The notes beneath the pieces were generated by a model, which was not told where the DNA came from, did not search any database, and saw only the letters and a program-made list of their open reading frames with translations. The position numbers and the translations under genes were made by a program. Positions 17,321 through 25,666 of a stretch of 64,000 nucleotides of DNA are shown in pieces. The number at the start of each line of letters is the position of its first letter. Within the stretch, counting starts at the first letter, position 1. Origin of the DNA: Rhizobium tumorigenes (lineage in GTDB: Bacteria; Pseudomonadota; Alphaproteobacteria; Rhizobiales; Rhizobiaceae); assembly GCF_003240565.2 (NCBI RefSeq), contig NZ_CP117256.1, positions 372,001 through 436,000 on the forward strand, given 5' to 3'.

Positions 17321-18225
17321 ATCCGCGCCCTCCCAATGGCTTGGCTGACACGATTGACAGAGAGTACGACCAATACGACAACGATGCCGGGTGCGGCCGT
17401 CAGCCACCAAGCGGTCGCGATATAATTTCGCCCCTCGGCGATCAATAACCCCCATTCGGGTGTCGGCGGCGGTGCGCCGAAACCGAGGAAGCCAAGCGTT
17501 GCCAGCTGCAGCATGGCCCAGCCGATCTGCAATGCTGTGAACCCGATGACGGATGTCAGGGAGTTCGGCAGGATATGGCGCCAGAGCACCTGTAGGAAAG
17601 TGCCGCCGCTGCCGAAGGCGGCCTCGACATAGTCGCTGCGGCGGACGGTGACGACCTCCGAGCGCACCAGCCGGGCAAAGCTGGCGATTGAGGTGACGCC
17701 GACGGCGATGGCGGCGTTGGTCGTACCGAAGCCAAGTAGCGCGATGACGCTCAGCGAAAGCAGCAGCGCCGGGATCGACAGCAGCACATCGACGAAGCGC
17801 ATGATGGTGGCATCAACCCAGCCGCTGAGCGAGCCGGCGAAAATGCCCATCGTCGTGCCGACGACAAGCCCAATGGAGACGGCCGCAAGCGCGCCTGACA
17901 GTGAATTGATCGACCCATAGACGATGCGGCCGTAGACGTCGCGGCCGAGCGAATCTGTGCCGAGCAGATGCAGCGCGCTCGGTGCCTTGAGCTGCTGGCC
18001 CGGCTGGCCGGCAAAGGGGTCGTAGATCGTGAACAGGCCCGGCTCAATGGCCCACAAAGTGACGACGGCGAGAACGATGATGCCGAGAATCAGGCCTGGT
18101 TGGAGACGACGGATCAACCAGCGCGAGCGTGGACCTTCGGACAGCAGGTCTGGTGCTGGCGCAGCGGCGACCACGCCGGTTTCCGCTTTTTCGATGGTAT
18201 GCACGGCTATATCGAGAAGGCTCAT
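17317..18225 (-). CDS. DppC-type ABC transporter permease
   Basis: This 302-residue permease has the DppC pattern HLLGTDSLGRDVYGRIVYGSINSLSGAL, the coupling loop DYVEAAFGSGGTFLQVLWRHILPNSL and FLGFGAPPPTPEWGLLIAEG. A cytoplasmic N-terminal tail of about 40 residues precedes the first helix. It overlaps both neighbours by four bases, which keeps the stoichiometry of the two permeases and the ATPase. Confidence 0.92.
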   Translation of the reverse strand: MSLLDIAVHTIEKAETGVVAAAPAPDLLSEGPRSRWLIRRLQPGLILGIIVLAVVTLWAIEPGLFTIYDPFAGQPGQQLKAPSALHLLGTDSLGRDVYGRIVYGSINSLSGALAAVSIGLVVGTTMGIFAGSLSGWVDATIMRFVDVLLSIPALLLSLSVIALLGFGTTNAAIAVGVTSIASFARLVRSEVVTVRRSDYVEAAFGSGGTFLQVLWRHILPNSLTSVIGFTALQIGWAMLQLATLGFLGFGAPPPTPEWGLLIAEGRNYIATAWWLTAAPGIVVVLVVLSVNRVSQAIGRARI

Positions 18226-19166
18226 CGGATCCCTCCAAAAGCAACTTTCAGCCTCGGATCGAAGACTGGATACAAGAGGTCAACGACGAGATTGATGACC
18301 ACGAAGGCGGTGGCGGAGATGACGACGATCGCCTGCAGCACGGCGACATCCTGACTGTTGACCGCCTGTTCCGTCAGGCTGCCGATGCCATTCAGCCCGA
18401 AGACCGTCTCGGTGACGACGGCGCCGGCCAAAAGTTCGCCGAACAGTACGCCAGCGAGGGTCATGACGGGAAGCGCGGCGTTCTTGGCGACATGCCGCCA
18501 AAGCACCCAGGCATGCGACGCACCCTTGGCACGGGCCACCGAGACAAAGGGCCGCGTCAAGACCTCATCGATGTTTCGCAACAGGATTTGCGCCATTGGG
18601 GCCGAGATCGGCACGGCAAGTGTCAGCACCGGCAGGATCAAGCCCTGCCAGGGGCCGGGATTGATCACCGGCACAAGGTGAAAGCGGAACGAGAACAGGT
18701 GAATGAGCATGATCCCAAGCCAGAAGGCCGGTACAGAGATGAAAAGCGCCGGGATCGACTGGATGAGGGTGCGCAATCGTCCGAAGCCGGCGATGTTGGC
18801 GAGCACGGCGATGACCATGGCAAACAGCGTTGCGGTCGCAAAGCCGAGGCCGGCAAGCCACAGGGTGGCCGGTAGATTGGTGGCAAGCTCGGAGCTGACC
18901 GGAACGCCGGCCTTGAACGAATAGCCGAAATCGCCCGTCAGAAACTTGCCTATGGCGCGAAAATATTGCTGCAATATCGAGCCATCAGCAGCGTAGGCGG
19001 TACGGAGCTCCGCCAGCTGGTCGGGGCTGAGGCCATAGTCCGGATTCTGAAATTTGATCAGCACCGCATCTCCAGGCATCGCCTGCAGCAGCAAGAAGGA
19101 AACCGTGAAGCTTACCCAGAGTACCAGCACCGCCTGCCCTACTCTGAACATGATATATCTTGGCAT
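18222..19166 (-). CDS. DppB-type ABC transporter permease
   Basis: This 314-residue permease begins MPRYIMFRVGQAVLVLWVSFTVSFLLLQAMPGDAV, the family's first helix, and carries the EAA loop FVSVARAKGASHAWVLWRHVAKN and GAVVTETVFGLNGIGSL. The ATG at 19166 follows a GAGG seven bases upstream; in-frame ATGs at 19175, 19187 and 19238 are weaker, the last two lying at or beyond a hairpin between this gene and the binding-protein gene. Confidence 0.88.
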   Translation of the reverse strand: MPRYIMFRVGQAVLVLWVSFTVSFLLLQAMPGDAVLIKFQNPDYGLSPDQLAELRTAYAADGSILQQYFRAIGKFLTGDFGYSFKAGVPVSSELATNLPATLWLAGLGFATATLFAMVIAVLANIAGFGRLRTLIQSIPALFISVPAFWLGIMLIHLFSFRFHLVPVINPGPWQGLILPVLTLAVPISAPMAQILLRNIDEVLTRPFVSVARAKGASHAWVLWRHVAKNAALPVMTLAGVLFGELLAGAVVTETVFGLNGIGSLTEQAVNSQDVAVLQAIVVISATAFVVINLVVDLLYPVFDPRLKVAFGGIR

Positions 19167-19187
19167 GACAGACCTCATCAACTGCAT

Positions 19188-19211
19188 TGGCCCGGGCGTC
19201 TGGCCGGGCCA
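19188..19211 (-). terminator. Hairpin between binding-protein and permease genes
   Basis: TGGCCCGG (19188-19195) and CCGGGCCA (19204-19211) form a perfect eight-base stem with an eight-base loop, nine bases behind the binding-protein stop. As in the forward-strand transporter operon (8700-8723), it probably reduces read-through or protects the binding-protein message. No T-run follows. Confidence 0.45.
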
Positions 19212-19219
19212 GAAATGTT

Positions 19220-20851
19220 TCAGTGTTCGGCAAGCCAAGTGTCGTAGAAGCTTGGACGGCCGACGGATTCAAAGGCAATGCCGCGGACATAAGGCGCGCT
19301 GGCAAAGACTTGCGGCTCTTCGAAGATCGGGATGACATAAGCCTGGTCGAGCAGATATGCCTGCGCCGCCTTAGAGGCGGCAAAGCGTTGGGCGCTATCG
19401 GTTCCCGACGCAACGCTTTCCAGGAGTCCGTTCAGCTTGGCATCGACGAAGGTCGCCTTGGCGTTGAGGCCGCCCTTCTGCAGCAATGCATCGCGGTTCA
19501 GCGGGTAGAACTGGCTTTTGATCACATCGGGATCGGCGCGGCCGACTTCGGCAACCACCAGCGGCGTTTTATCGGGATTGACGGTGTCGACGACGACATT
19601 GCCCGAGGTGCCGGCCAGCACTTGCAGCTTGACACCGACCTTTGCCCACTGCTGCGCCACGAGCTGCAGCACAGCCTTGTTCTGCGGCTGCGGCAGGGAT
19701 TCGTAGACGGCCAGCGTCAGTGGCTTGCCGTCCTTCTGGCGAACGCCGTCTCCCCCCTTCGCCCAACCAGCCTCATCGAGAAGTTTCTCCGACAGCGCCG
19801 GTTCGTAGGATAGCTTATCCGACAGATCCTCATAGGCCGCGGCGGATGACGAAATCACGGATTTGGCAGCCGGATAGTTGGCAGAAAACAGGGTCTCGAC
19901 GATCTCCTTATTGTTGGTCGCATGCAGAAGCGCCTGGCGCACCCGCACGTCGGCCACCAGCGGGTTCTCCGGTCGGAAGGCAATGCTGTCGTTGACGCCG
20001 CGGGTCGGCGCGGCATAGATCGGGAAGCTCTGGTCGCTGACCTGCTTTTCGTCATAGGCTTGCAATTGGCGGATGAAATCCGCTTGCCCTGACAGCAGCG
20101 CGCCGATGCGAACGCTGTCTTCGCCGGTAATCACGTATTTGATGCCATCGAGATAGGCGCGCCCCTGATGTACGAGCTTCTGAGGACCCCAGTTGTAATC
20201 GCCGCGTGCCGTCAGCGTCAGATCCTTGCCGATGGTCTCGGCTGCGACCGTGAAGGGGCCGGAACCGATGATTTTCGTGGCGTCGCCGAGTTGCTCGAAG
20301 GGCAGGCCTAGCGTCTTCAACGACACCAACCCGGAGCCGATCACAGAGGTCCCCTGCAGGAAGCCGGGCGCCGGCTTCTTGAAGACAAATTTTACCGTTT
20401 GCGGGTCGATAACTTCGCTGTGGTCATAATTGTTGATAACTTCGGAAACCGGCTGCTTCAGTGCCTTGTTGCCATGTCCAAAAGTATCGAAGTTCCTGGC
20501 CACCGCGTCGGCATCGAGCGGCGTGCCGTCGGAGAAGGTCACGCCCTTGCGCAACTTGAAGACATATTCGGTGGCATCGGTGTTTACAGTCCAGGAATCG
20601 GCTATCCACGGCTCCATCCCCAGCGTCTTTGGGTTCTGGTAGGTCAGCTTGTCAGTGATCTGGTTGAGGATGCCGCCGTTCGGGTAGAAGCCGCCGGCCG
20701 GCGGATAGAGATTGGTGTGGGCCTGCTGCTCGAGATAGACCAGCGTGCCACCTTGTACCGGTTTCTCCGCATCCGCCGAAAAGGCAGTCGATGACAGCAG
20801 CGATGCGATGCCGGCGAATGTTGCGGCCATGAAGGTAGTCTTGTTGCGCAT
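19220..20851 (-). CDS. Peptide-type ABC binding protein (KPN_01854 type)
   Basis: This 543-residue protein has a Sec signal peptide (MRNKTTFMAATFAGIASLLSSTAFSADAEK) and the SBP_bac_5 layout: VQGGTLVYLEQQAHTNLYPPAGGFYPNGG, FKLRKGVTFSDGTPLDADAVARNFD and FRPENPLVADVRVRQALLHATN. This subgroup always sits with the luciferase-like, CMD and permease genes found downstream. The first gene of its operon, it has a 23-bp site of the sulfur-regulon pattern 60 bases upstream. The ligand is unknown; a sulfur-containing or aromatic nutrient cleaved by the monooxygenase is likely. Confidence 0.88.
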   Translation of the reverse strand: MRNKTTFMAATFAGIASLLSSTAFSADAEKPVQGGTLVYLEQQAHTNLYPPAGGFYPNGGILNQITDKLTYQNPKTLGMEPWIADSWTVNTDATEYVFKLRKGVTFSDGTPLDADAVARNFDTFGHGNKALKQPVSEVINNYDHSEVIDPQTVKFVFKKPAPGFLQGTSVIGSGLVSLKTLGLPFEQLGDATKIIGSGPFTVAAETIGKDLTLTARGDYNWGPQKLVHQGRAYLDGIKYVITGEDSVRIGALLSGQADFIRQLQAYDEKQVSDQSFPIYAAPTRGVNDSIAFRPENPLVADVRVRQALLHATNNKEIVETLFSANYPAAKSVISSSAAAYEDLSDKLSYEPALSEKLLDEAGWAKGGDGVRQKDGKPLTLAVYESLPQPQNKAVLQLVAQQWAKVGVKLQVLAGTSGNVVVDTVNPDKTPLVVAEVGRADPDVIKSQFYPLNRDALLQKGGLNAKATFVDAKLNGLLESVASGTDSAQRFAASKAAQAYLLDQAYVIPIFEEPQVFASAPYVRGIAFESVGRPSFYDTWLAEH

Positions 20852-21287
20852 GGGAGAGCCCTTGATGTGAATTCCTTTCAAGGGTACGGCATGCGGCTGC
20901 AGGCGCAATATTCTCTATTAAATTAGTGTGCTATTTTTGTCGGTATATGCAAAACAACCGACGCGTAAGATCGTCTTTCCTTGCAACTTGTCTCCGATCC
21001 CATCCGCCGACCCTGTCTCGCGGCTCGTCCGGTATACAACTGCGACATCGGGCAACTTGCGCGTGGCATTGTCGCAGCTGCGCCGTGAATGCGGCACGCG
21101 GCCTACACATCAGTTGGCCTATCCCACCGCTCGGGATGTCCGCTGCCGTCGGCACAGCTATTCTCGAAAAATTATTCCTGTTGAGGCAGCCGAATGAGAG
21201 AAATCTGCGTCCCGCATCGGGGTGCCTTCTCTTACGATTGCGATAAGACAATTTTTTTCTTCAAATCAAAACAAAAGGCAGCCCCAG
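20852..21287. promoter_or_regulatory. Divergent region with candidate sulfur-regulon operator (site 3 at 20911-20933)
   Basis: The region separates the reverse-strand binding-protein operon from ssuACB. At 20911-20933 lies TTCTCTAT, a seven-base spacer TAAATTA and GTGTGCTA, the same arrangement as the perfect repeat at 12369. It sits 60 bases from the reverse-strand start and may serve both directions. No gene is recognised in the remaining sequence. Confidence 0.45.
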
Positions 21288-22259
21288 ATGATGTCGACGA
21301 TAAGAGCTACATTCTTGGGAGTTGCAGTCGCCGTCGGCATGATCGCCGGGCCTGCAGGGGCGGCCCAGCTTTCAGAGATCCGCATCGACTGGGCTACCTA
21401 CAATCCGGTAAGCCTGCTTCTTAAGAAGGAGGGCTTGCTGGAAAAGGAGTTCAAGAATGACGGCATCAAGATCACCTGGGTGCAGTCGGCCGGATCCAAC
21501 AAGGCGTTGGAATTCCTTAATGCGAGCTCGATCGATTTCGGCTCGACAGCCGGCGCCGCGGCGCTGATTGCCCGTTTCAACGGCAATCCGGTCAAATCGA
21601 TATATGTTTTTTCGCGGCCCGAGTGGACGGCTCTGGTCACCCGTGCAGACAGCCCGATCAAGTCTGTAGCCGACCTCAGGGGCAAATCCATCGCAGTCAC
21701 GCGTGGCACCGATCCACACATATTCCTCGTGCGCGCGCTGGCAGATGCCGGGTTGACAGAAAAGGATGTCAAGCTTGTGCTGCTGCAACATGCCGACGGT
21801 AAGCTCGCCCTATTGCGTGGCGATGTTGACGCCTGGGCGGGCCTCGACCCCCTGATGGCATCGGCCGAGGTCGAAGAGGGCGCGAAGCTTTTTTTCCGCA
21901 AGCCCCAGAACAATACCTGGGGCGTGCTGAACACCACGGAGACGTTCGCTGCAGAGCATCCAGACATCGTGAAGCGCGTGATTGCGGTCTACGAGCAGGC
22001 ACGCCAAGATGCCCTGAAGCACCCTGAAGCGCTCAAGGCGGCGCTGGTCGAGGCAGCGAAGCTACCGGAAAACGTGATCGACAAGCAACTCGAGCGCACC
22101 GACCTCACCAAGCCGACCATCGGTACAGCCCAGAGGGAAACCGTTATCGCGGCTGGAAAGGCATTACAGAAGGCCGGCGTCATACAGGCAGGGGCGGATG
22201 TCGAGAAGGTGGCAGGTGAACTGATCGATACGGACTTTGCCGTGACAGATACTCGGTAG
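21288..22259 (+). CDS. ssuA: SsuA-like sulfonate-binding protein
   Basis: This 323-residue binding protein begins with a Sec signal peptide (MMSTIRATFLGVAVAVGMIAGPAGAAQ) and shows the SsuA pattern: RIDWATYNPVSLLLKKEGLLEKEFK, WVQSAGSNKALEFLNASSIDFGSTAGAAALIARFNG, VADLRGKSIAVTRGTDPHIFLVRAL and RGDVDAWAGLDPLMASAEVEEG. SsuA-type proteins deliver aliphatic sulfonates in the periplasm. Two adjacent ATGs (21288, 21291) are equally plausible. It starts ssuACB; no ssuD monooxygenase is adjacent, so the luciferase-like enzymes elsewhere in the island may process the cargo. Confidence 0.88.
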   Translation: MMSTIRATFLGVAVAVGMIAGPAGAAQLSEIRIDWATYNPVSLLLKKEGLLEKEFKNDGIKITWVQSAGSNKALEFLNASSIDFGSTAGAAALIARFNGNPVKSIYVFSRPEWTALVTRADSPIKSVADLRGKSIAVTRGTDPHIFLVRALADAGLTEKDVKLVLLQHADGKLALLRGDVDAWAGLDPLMASAEVEEGAKLFFRKPQNNTWGVLNTTETFAAEHPDIVKRVIAVYEQARQDALKHPEALKAALVEAAKLPENVIDKQLERTDLTKPTIGTAQRETVIAAGKALQKAGVIQAGADVEKVAGELIDTDFAVTDTR

Positions 22260-22275
22260 GGTTACGGTTCACTCC

Positions 22276-23121
22276 ATGACGGATGCAGCCGAAGTCAGGC
22301 AGACCATCGATAGGCAAGCCGCGAGCGCCCGCAAACGACGGGCGCTCGCGGCTTTTTCCGTACGCATTGCCAAGGCAATTATCATTCCCGCTGGTCTACT
22401 CATTTTCTGGGAAGTGGCTGTCGATCTCGGCTGGATGGGTGGACGGTTGATGCCGCCGCCGTCGATGGTGATGAATACACTCTGGGCACTGCTGCAGAGT
22501 GGCGAGTTGCTGACACATGTGTGGATCACGACGCTTCGCGTTCTGCTGGGGTTCTGTATCGGAACCGTGGCCGGCACCATTGCCGGCGCGCTGACGGGCT
22601 ATTTTCCGCTGGCTCGCCAGTTGCTCGATCCGACCCTGCAGGCACTAAGGGCAATACCCTCAGTCGCCTGGGTGCCCTTGTTCATCCTTTGGCTCGGTAT
22701 CTTCGAGACATCAAAAATCGCGCTGATTGCCGTCGGCGTGTTCTTTCCTGTCTATCTTGGCTTTTCCGGCGCGCTGCAGTCGGTCGATCGCAAGATCGTC
22801 GAGGTCGGCCGCATCTTTCGGCTGTCAGGTTTTGCGATGGTCGGGCGCATTTTGCTGCCAGCGGTGTTTCCTGCCTACGTGATTGCGTTGCGGGCTGGTC
22901 TTGGACTTGGCTGGATGTTCGTTGTCGCCGCAGAGTTCATGGGCGCTTCCGAAGGGCTTGGCTACCTGCTCGTCGACGGCCAGCAATTGGGGAAACCGGC
23001 GCAGATCATGGCGGCCATCGTCTGTTTTGCAATTATCGGCAAGGCAACCGACAGCTTGCTGGTCTTGGCCACCGCCCCTTTGCTTCGCTGGCAGGACACC
23101 TTCAACCGGGGGCAGAGCTGA
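22276..23121 (+). CDS. ssuC: SsuC-like sulfonate ABC transporter permease
   Basis: This 281-residue permease has six or so hydrophobic segments, the family stretch LRAIPSVAWVPLFILWLGIFETSKIALIAVGVFFPVYLGFSGALQSVDRKIVEVGRIF and GLGWMFVVAAEFMGASEGLGYLLVDGQQLG, diagnostic for SsuC. Its N-terminal 35 residues are charged and cytoplasmic. The stop overlaps the ssuB start as TGATG. Confidence 0.93.
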   Translation: MTDAAEVRQTIDRQAASARKRRALAAFSVRIAKAIIIPAGLLIFWEVAVDLGWMGGRLMPPPSMVMNTLWALLQSGELLTHVWITTLRVLLGFCIGTVAGTIAGALTGYFPLARQLLDPTLQALRAIPSVAWVPLFILWLGIFETSKIALIAVGVFFPVYLGFSGALQSVDRKIVEVGRIFRLSGFAMVGRILLPAVFPAYVIALRAGLGLGWMFVVAAEFMGASEGLGYLLVDGQQLGKPAQIMAAIVCFAIIGKATDSLLVLATAPLLRWQDTFNRGQS

Positions 23122-23888
23122 TGTTGTCGTTGCAGGGTCTTTCAAAAACATTCGCCGGCGGCGTGCATGCTCTTGAGGGAGTTTCACTGCGGGTGAGACC
23201 CGGCGAGATCGTCGCCGTGATCGGCGGCTCTGGCTGCGGCAAGAGCACGCTGCTGCGTCTCGTTAGCGGCCTTGATCATCCAAGCCGTGGCCGTGTGATG
23301 CTGGGCGCAGAAACGATTTTGGAACCGCACCCACGCATCAATCTGATTTTCCAGGAGCCGAGGCTGCTGCCGTGGTTGACGGTGGCGGGCAATGTGGGCT
23401 TTGGATTGCCGAAACAAACCGCTATCAACCGGGTTGGCCTTGTGAATGGGGCGCTGGAGAAGGTCGGCCTCTCATCCTATGCGGCGCGGTGGCCGAAGGA
23501 GCTTTCGGGTGGTCAAGCGCAACGTGTGGCGATTGCGCGTGCCTTGGTGACCCGCCCAAAAGTCCTGCTTCTCGATGAGCCGTTTTCGGCCTTGGATGCA
23601 TTTACCCGTGTAGATCTGCAAGACCATCTTCTCGATATCTGGGATGATACGCGGCCGACGCTGATCCTCGTTACTCACGACATCGAGGAGGCAGTAGCGT
23701 TGGCAGACCGGGTCGTTGTCATGCGCCCACGTCCTGGTCAGATACTCGATGAGGTTGCGATCCAGCTACCAAGAAAGCGAGACAGGACAGCCCCCGCCTT
23801 TGAAGCTAAAAGACGCAAAATTCTGGCGCTTCTGAATATGTCGTTACAATCATCTGCAGCGTGTCAGATGACCGCAAGTCGATCGTGA
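23121..23888 (+). CDS. ssuB: SsuB-like sulfonate ABC transporter ATPase
   Basis: This 255-residue ATPase begins MLSLQGLSKTFAGGVHALEG and has Walker [22 protein letters not shown]-loop LIFQEPRLLPWLTV, signature LSGGQAQRVAIARAL, Walker B LLLDEPFSALDAFTR and THDIEEAVALADRV. All fit SsuB. It is the last gene of ssuACB and converges on the hydrolase gene that ends at 23920. Confidence 0.93.
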   Translation: MLSLQGLSKTFAGGVHALEGVSLRVRPGEIVAVIGGSGCGKSTLLRLVSGLDHPSRGRVMLGAETILEPHPRINLIFQEPRLLPWLTVAGNVGFGLPKQTAINRVGLVNGALEKVGLSSYAARWPKELSGGQAQRVAIARALVTRPKVLLLDEPFSALDAFTRVDLQDHLLDIWDDTRPTLILVTHDIEEAVALADRVVVMRPRPGQILDEVAIQLPRKRDRTAPAFEAKRRKILALLNMSLQSSAACQMTASRS

Positions 23889-23919
23889 TCAGTGTGTTAC
23901 CAGTCAGACGTCGCCGACG

Positions 23920-24501
23920 TCACCGAACCGGGCACATCGGCAGTTCGGCCACTGACCTGCGACGGCGGGTGCGTGACTTCATACCTTCAAGCAGCTGATA
24001 ACCGCCGCTCCATCGACCAAAGCCGCTGGCCGTGTTGATGTGTCCGGCGTTACCGATATTCTTTATCTCTGCGCCCCAGCAACGGCCGACCAGCGTCAGG
24101 CGGTCGAGCGACATGTAGCGGTCGTTGAGGCTGCCAACGACTTTAGTGGGAAAAGGCAATTGCCCCATCGGCATGTCGCCGAAGAGGACTTTCCCAGGGT
24201 GAAGAGTGTGCGTCGGCTCTAGATCACAGGGCGCGACGAGCAGCGCGGCCTTGACCTGTCTGGCGGCAGCTGTCCCTGCGAGGTTAGCGGCGAGCAGGCA
24301 GCCAAGGCTGTGGGCAACGATATAGGCCTCGCCGACGGCATCGAGCGTCTCCTCCAAACGCAGCATCCAATCACTGAGCCTTGGATTGTTGAAATCATCC
24401 TGAACGACGCATAGGCTGTCAGGCTGGTCCCGCAACCAGTGCTGCTGCCAGTGTGCCTCGTCCGATCCGAATAGCCCCGGCAAGATTAGGACTGCGGTCA
24501 T
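23920..24501 (-). CDS. RBBP9/YdeN-family alpha/beta hydrolase
   Basis: This 193-residue serine hydrolase begins MTAVLILPGLFGSDEAHWQQHW, has the nucleophile elbow IVAHSLGCLLAANLAG and the catalytic histidine in NIGNAGHINTASGFGRW, with GSLNDRYMS as the likely aspartate site. This matches the RBBP9/YdeN family, whose bacterial substrates are mostly unknown. The start at 24501 has GAGGGAG nearby. It is the third gene of a small reverse-strand operon behind two tiny genes and a candidate sulfur-regulon site, so it may act on a sulfur compound or its ester. Confidence 0.83.
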   Translation of the reverse strand: MTAVLILPGLFGSDEAHWQQHWLRDQPDSLCVVQDDFNNPRLSDWMLRLEETLDAVGEAYIVAHSLGCLLAANLAGTAAARQVKAALLVAPCDLEPTHTLHPGKVLFGDMPMGQLPFPTKVVGSLNDRYMSLDRLTLVGRCWGAEIKNIGNAGHINTASGFGRWSGGYQLLEGMKSRTRRRRSVAELPMCPVR

Positions 24502-24570
24502 GACCTGATTTTCTCCCTCAAGAGGATTCTGGGACGCAAACAATCCCCAGTCCTGCTCGTTGAGCTTCCC

Positions 24571-24714
24571 TCAGACCAGTCCCGCGACAAATGCGAACAG
24601 GAACAGGAATGCGAAGACGACAGCCCCCGTCTCAGCGCAGCGCGCTAAGCTGTGCCTCAGATCGATCGGCTGAATAAGCTGCAAATGCCGGGTGTATCCA
24701 ACGACATAGCTCAT
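24571..24714 (-). CDS. Small single-span membrane protein (47 residues)
   Basis: The reverse strand encodes 47 residues: a soluble start MSYVVGYTRHLQLIQPIDLR, an arginine-containing middle, and a hydrophobic C-terminal helix TGAVVFAFLFLFAFVAGLV. GAGG lies seven bases before the ATG, inside the nine-base gap behind the preceding small gene's stop, which supports coupling. The shape is that of a tail-anchored or single-pass inner-membrane small protein. I do not recognise it; it could assist the SsuABC or other transporters next to it. Confidence 0.55.
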   Translation of the reverse strand: MSYVVGYTRHLQLIQPIDLRHSLARCAETGAVVFAFLFLFAFVAGLV

Positions 24715-24723
24715 ATATGGGCC

Positions 24724-24894
24724 TCAATACCACGGTGCAGGGCTGAATCCCCAATAGTACATCTCGTATTCACTGGTCGGGCTCTCGCGCTCGTGCTCTG
24801 GAAAGACCTCACGGGTGCGCAATTTCTGCCGCTGTCCACGCTCGAAAAGAGTGGCGAGACGCAATGTCAAATTTCCAAAAAATTTTTGCTTCAT
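24724..24894 (-). CDS. Small protein of unknown function (56 residues)
   Basis: The reverse strand encodes 56 residues: a basic amphipathic start MKQKFFGNLTLRLATLFERG, a charged middle and an aromatic tail YEMYYWGFSPAPWY. AAGGAG stands six bases before the ATG, and the candidate operator 25001-25023 is 107 bases upstream. It heads an operon with the 47-residue membrane protein and the alpha/beta hydrolase. The general design (short, basic N-terminal, own operator of the same type) resembles the small gene at 12126-12317, though the sequences do not align convincingly. Confidence 0.55.
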   Translation of the reverse strand: MKQKFFGNLTLRLATLFERGQRQKLRTREVFPEHERESPTSEYEMYYWGFSPAPWY

Positions 24895-25000
24895 GCTGAT
24901 CTCCTTCTGCCTATTGAGCAATTGAATGATCCTAGCGTGGACGCGGTATCTGCGGCTTGCGGGTGCCAGATACAGCCCGGTCGGTCGCCACATACCAATA

Positions 25001-25023
25001 TTGTCGATAGAGTTAGTAGATTG
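25001..25023. promoter_or_regulatory. Candidate sulfur-regulon operator (site 2)
   Basis: TTGTCGAT, a seven-base spacer AGAGTTA and GTAGATTG match the arrangement of the perfect repeat at 12369; the sequence just beyond the right half (AAGAAATG) is shared with site 1 as well. It lies 107 bases upstream of the small-protein operon and just before a dead binding-protein gene on the other strand. Confidence 0.5.
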
Positions 25024-25042
25024 AAGAAATGAAAGCCTAACC

Positions 25043-25666
25043 TTGAACCCGAGCCCGAAAAATTCGCCTGCGCGCACTGTCTTCGACGCAACGCTTCCCT
25101 ATCCGCATCAATTCAGAGAAGCCGCCCTTCGACAATTCGGCGCTGCGCCAACTGGTCTATGCCATCGACAGGGAGGGCATAACACAAGGTATTCTCGACG
25201 GCCTCGACAAGGGCGCGTCGCTGACCGCCGGAGCCGCCAAACTACCAAAATTACACCTGACGACTGGCGCGTTCTTCGACCAACGCGTTGCTGAAGCTAT
25301 GCTGCAGGAACTAGGTTTCGATGTCGATATGGTTCAGGTCGACACCCCCACCTTCCTGCAGCTTATCAAGAAAGGAGCCGGCAGATGGCTCCACCCTCTC
25401 AATCAGCACGTCCTCGCGCCTACCAGGACGACGACGCCCTCTCTTCATCATTCCACTCCGGCAGCAGCTGGCTCTTACTCAGAGGACAAGCTCCGTCTCG
25501 CCACTAGCAAAAAGTCTCGGACTGGATCGCCAAGGACATCCCCACTGTGCCGCTTTACCAGATGGTGGCAATCTACGGCGCAGCGAAGCTCTTAAATTTC
25601 AAACCGACGCCGAACGAGAGCTTCTCTATCAAACCGCATAAGTGGCGATGGTTGATTGGCTTTTAG
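25043..25666 (+). pseudogene. Decayed family 5 (peptide-type) binding protein
   Basis: Fragments of one SBP_bac_5 protein follow each other in shifting frames. First comes LRALSSTQRFPIRINSEKPP with FDNSALRQLVYAIDREGITQGILDG; then ELGFDVDMVQVDTPTFLQLIKK; then DALSSSFHSGSSW; and finally VSDWIAKDIPTVPLYQMVAIYGAAKL ending in KPTPNESFSIKPHKW. The N-terminal half is missing, large internal parts are deleted and several frameshifts are needed. It looks like the relic of a further peptide-type transporter once present between ssu and the branched-chain-type operon. Confidence 0.75.
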
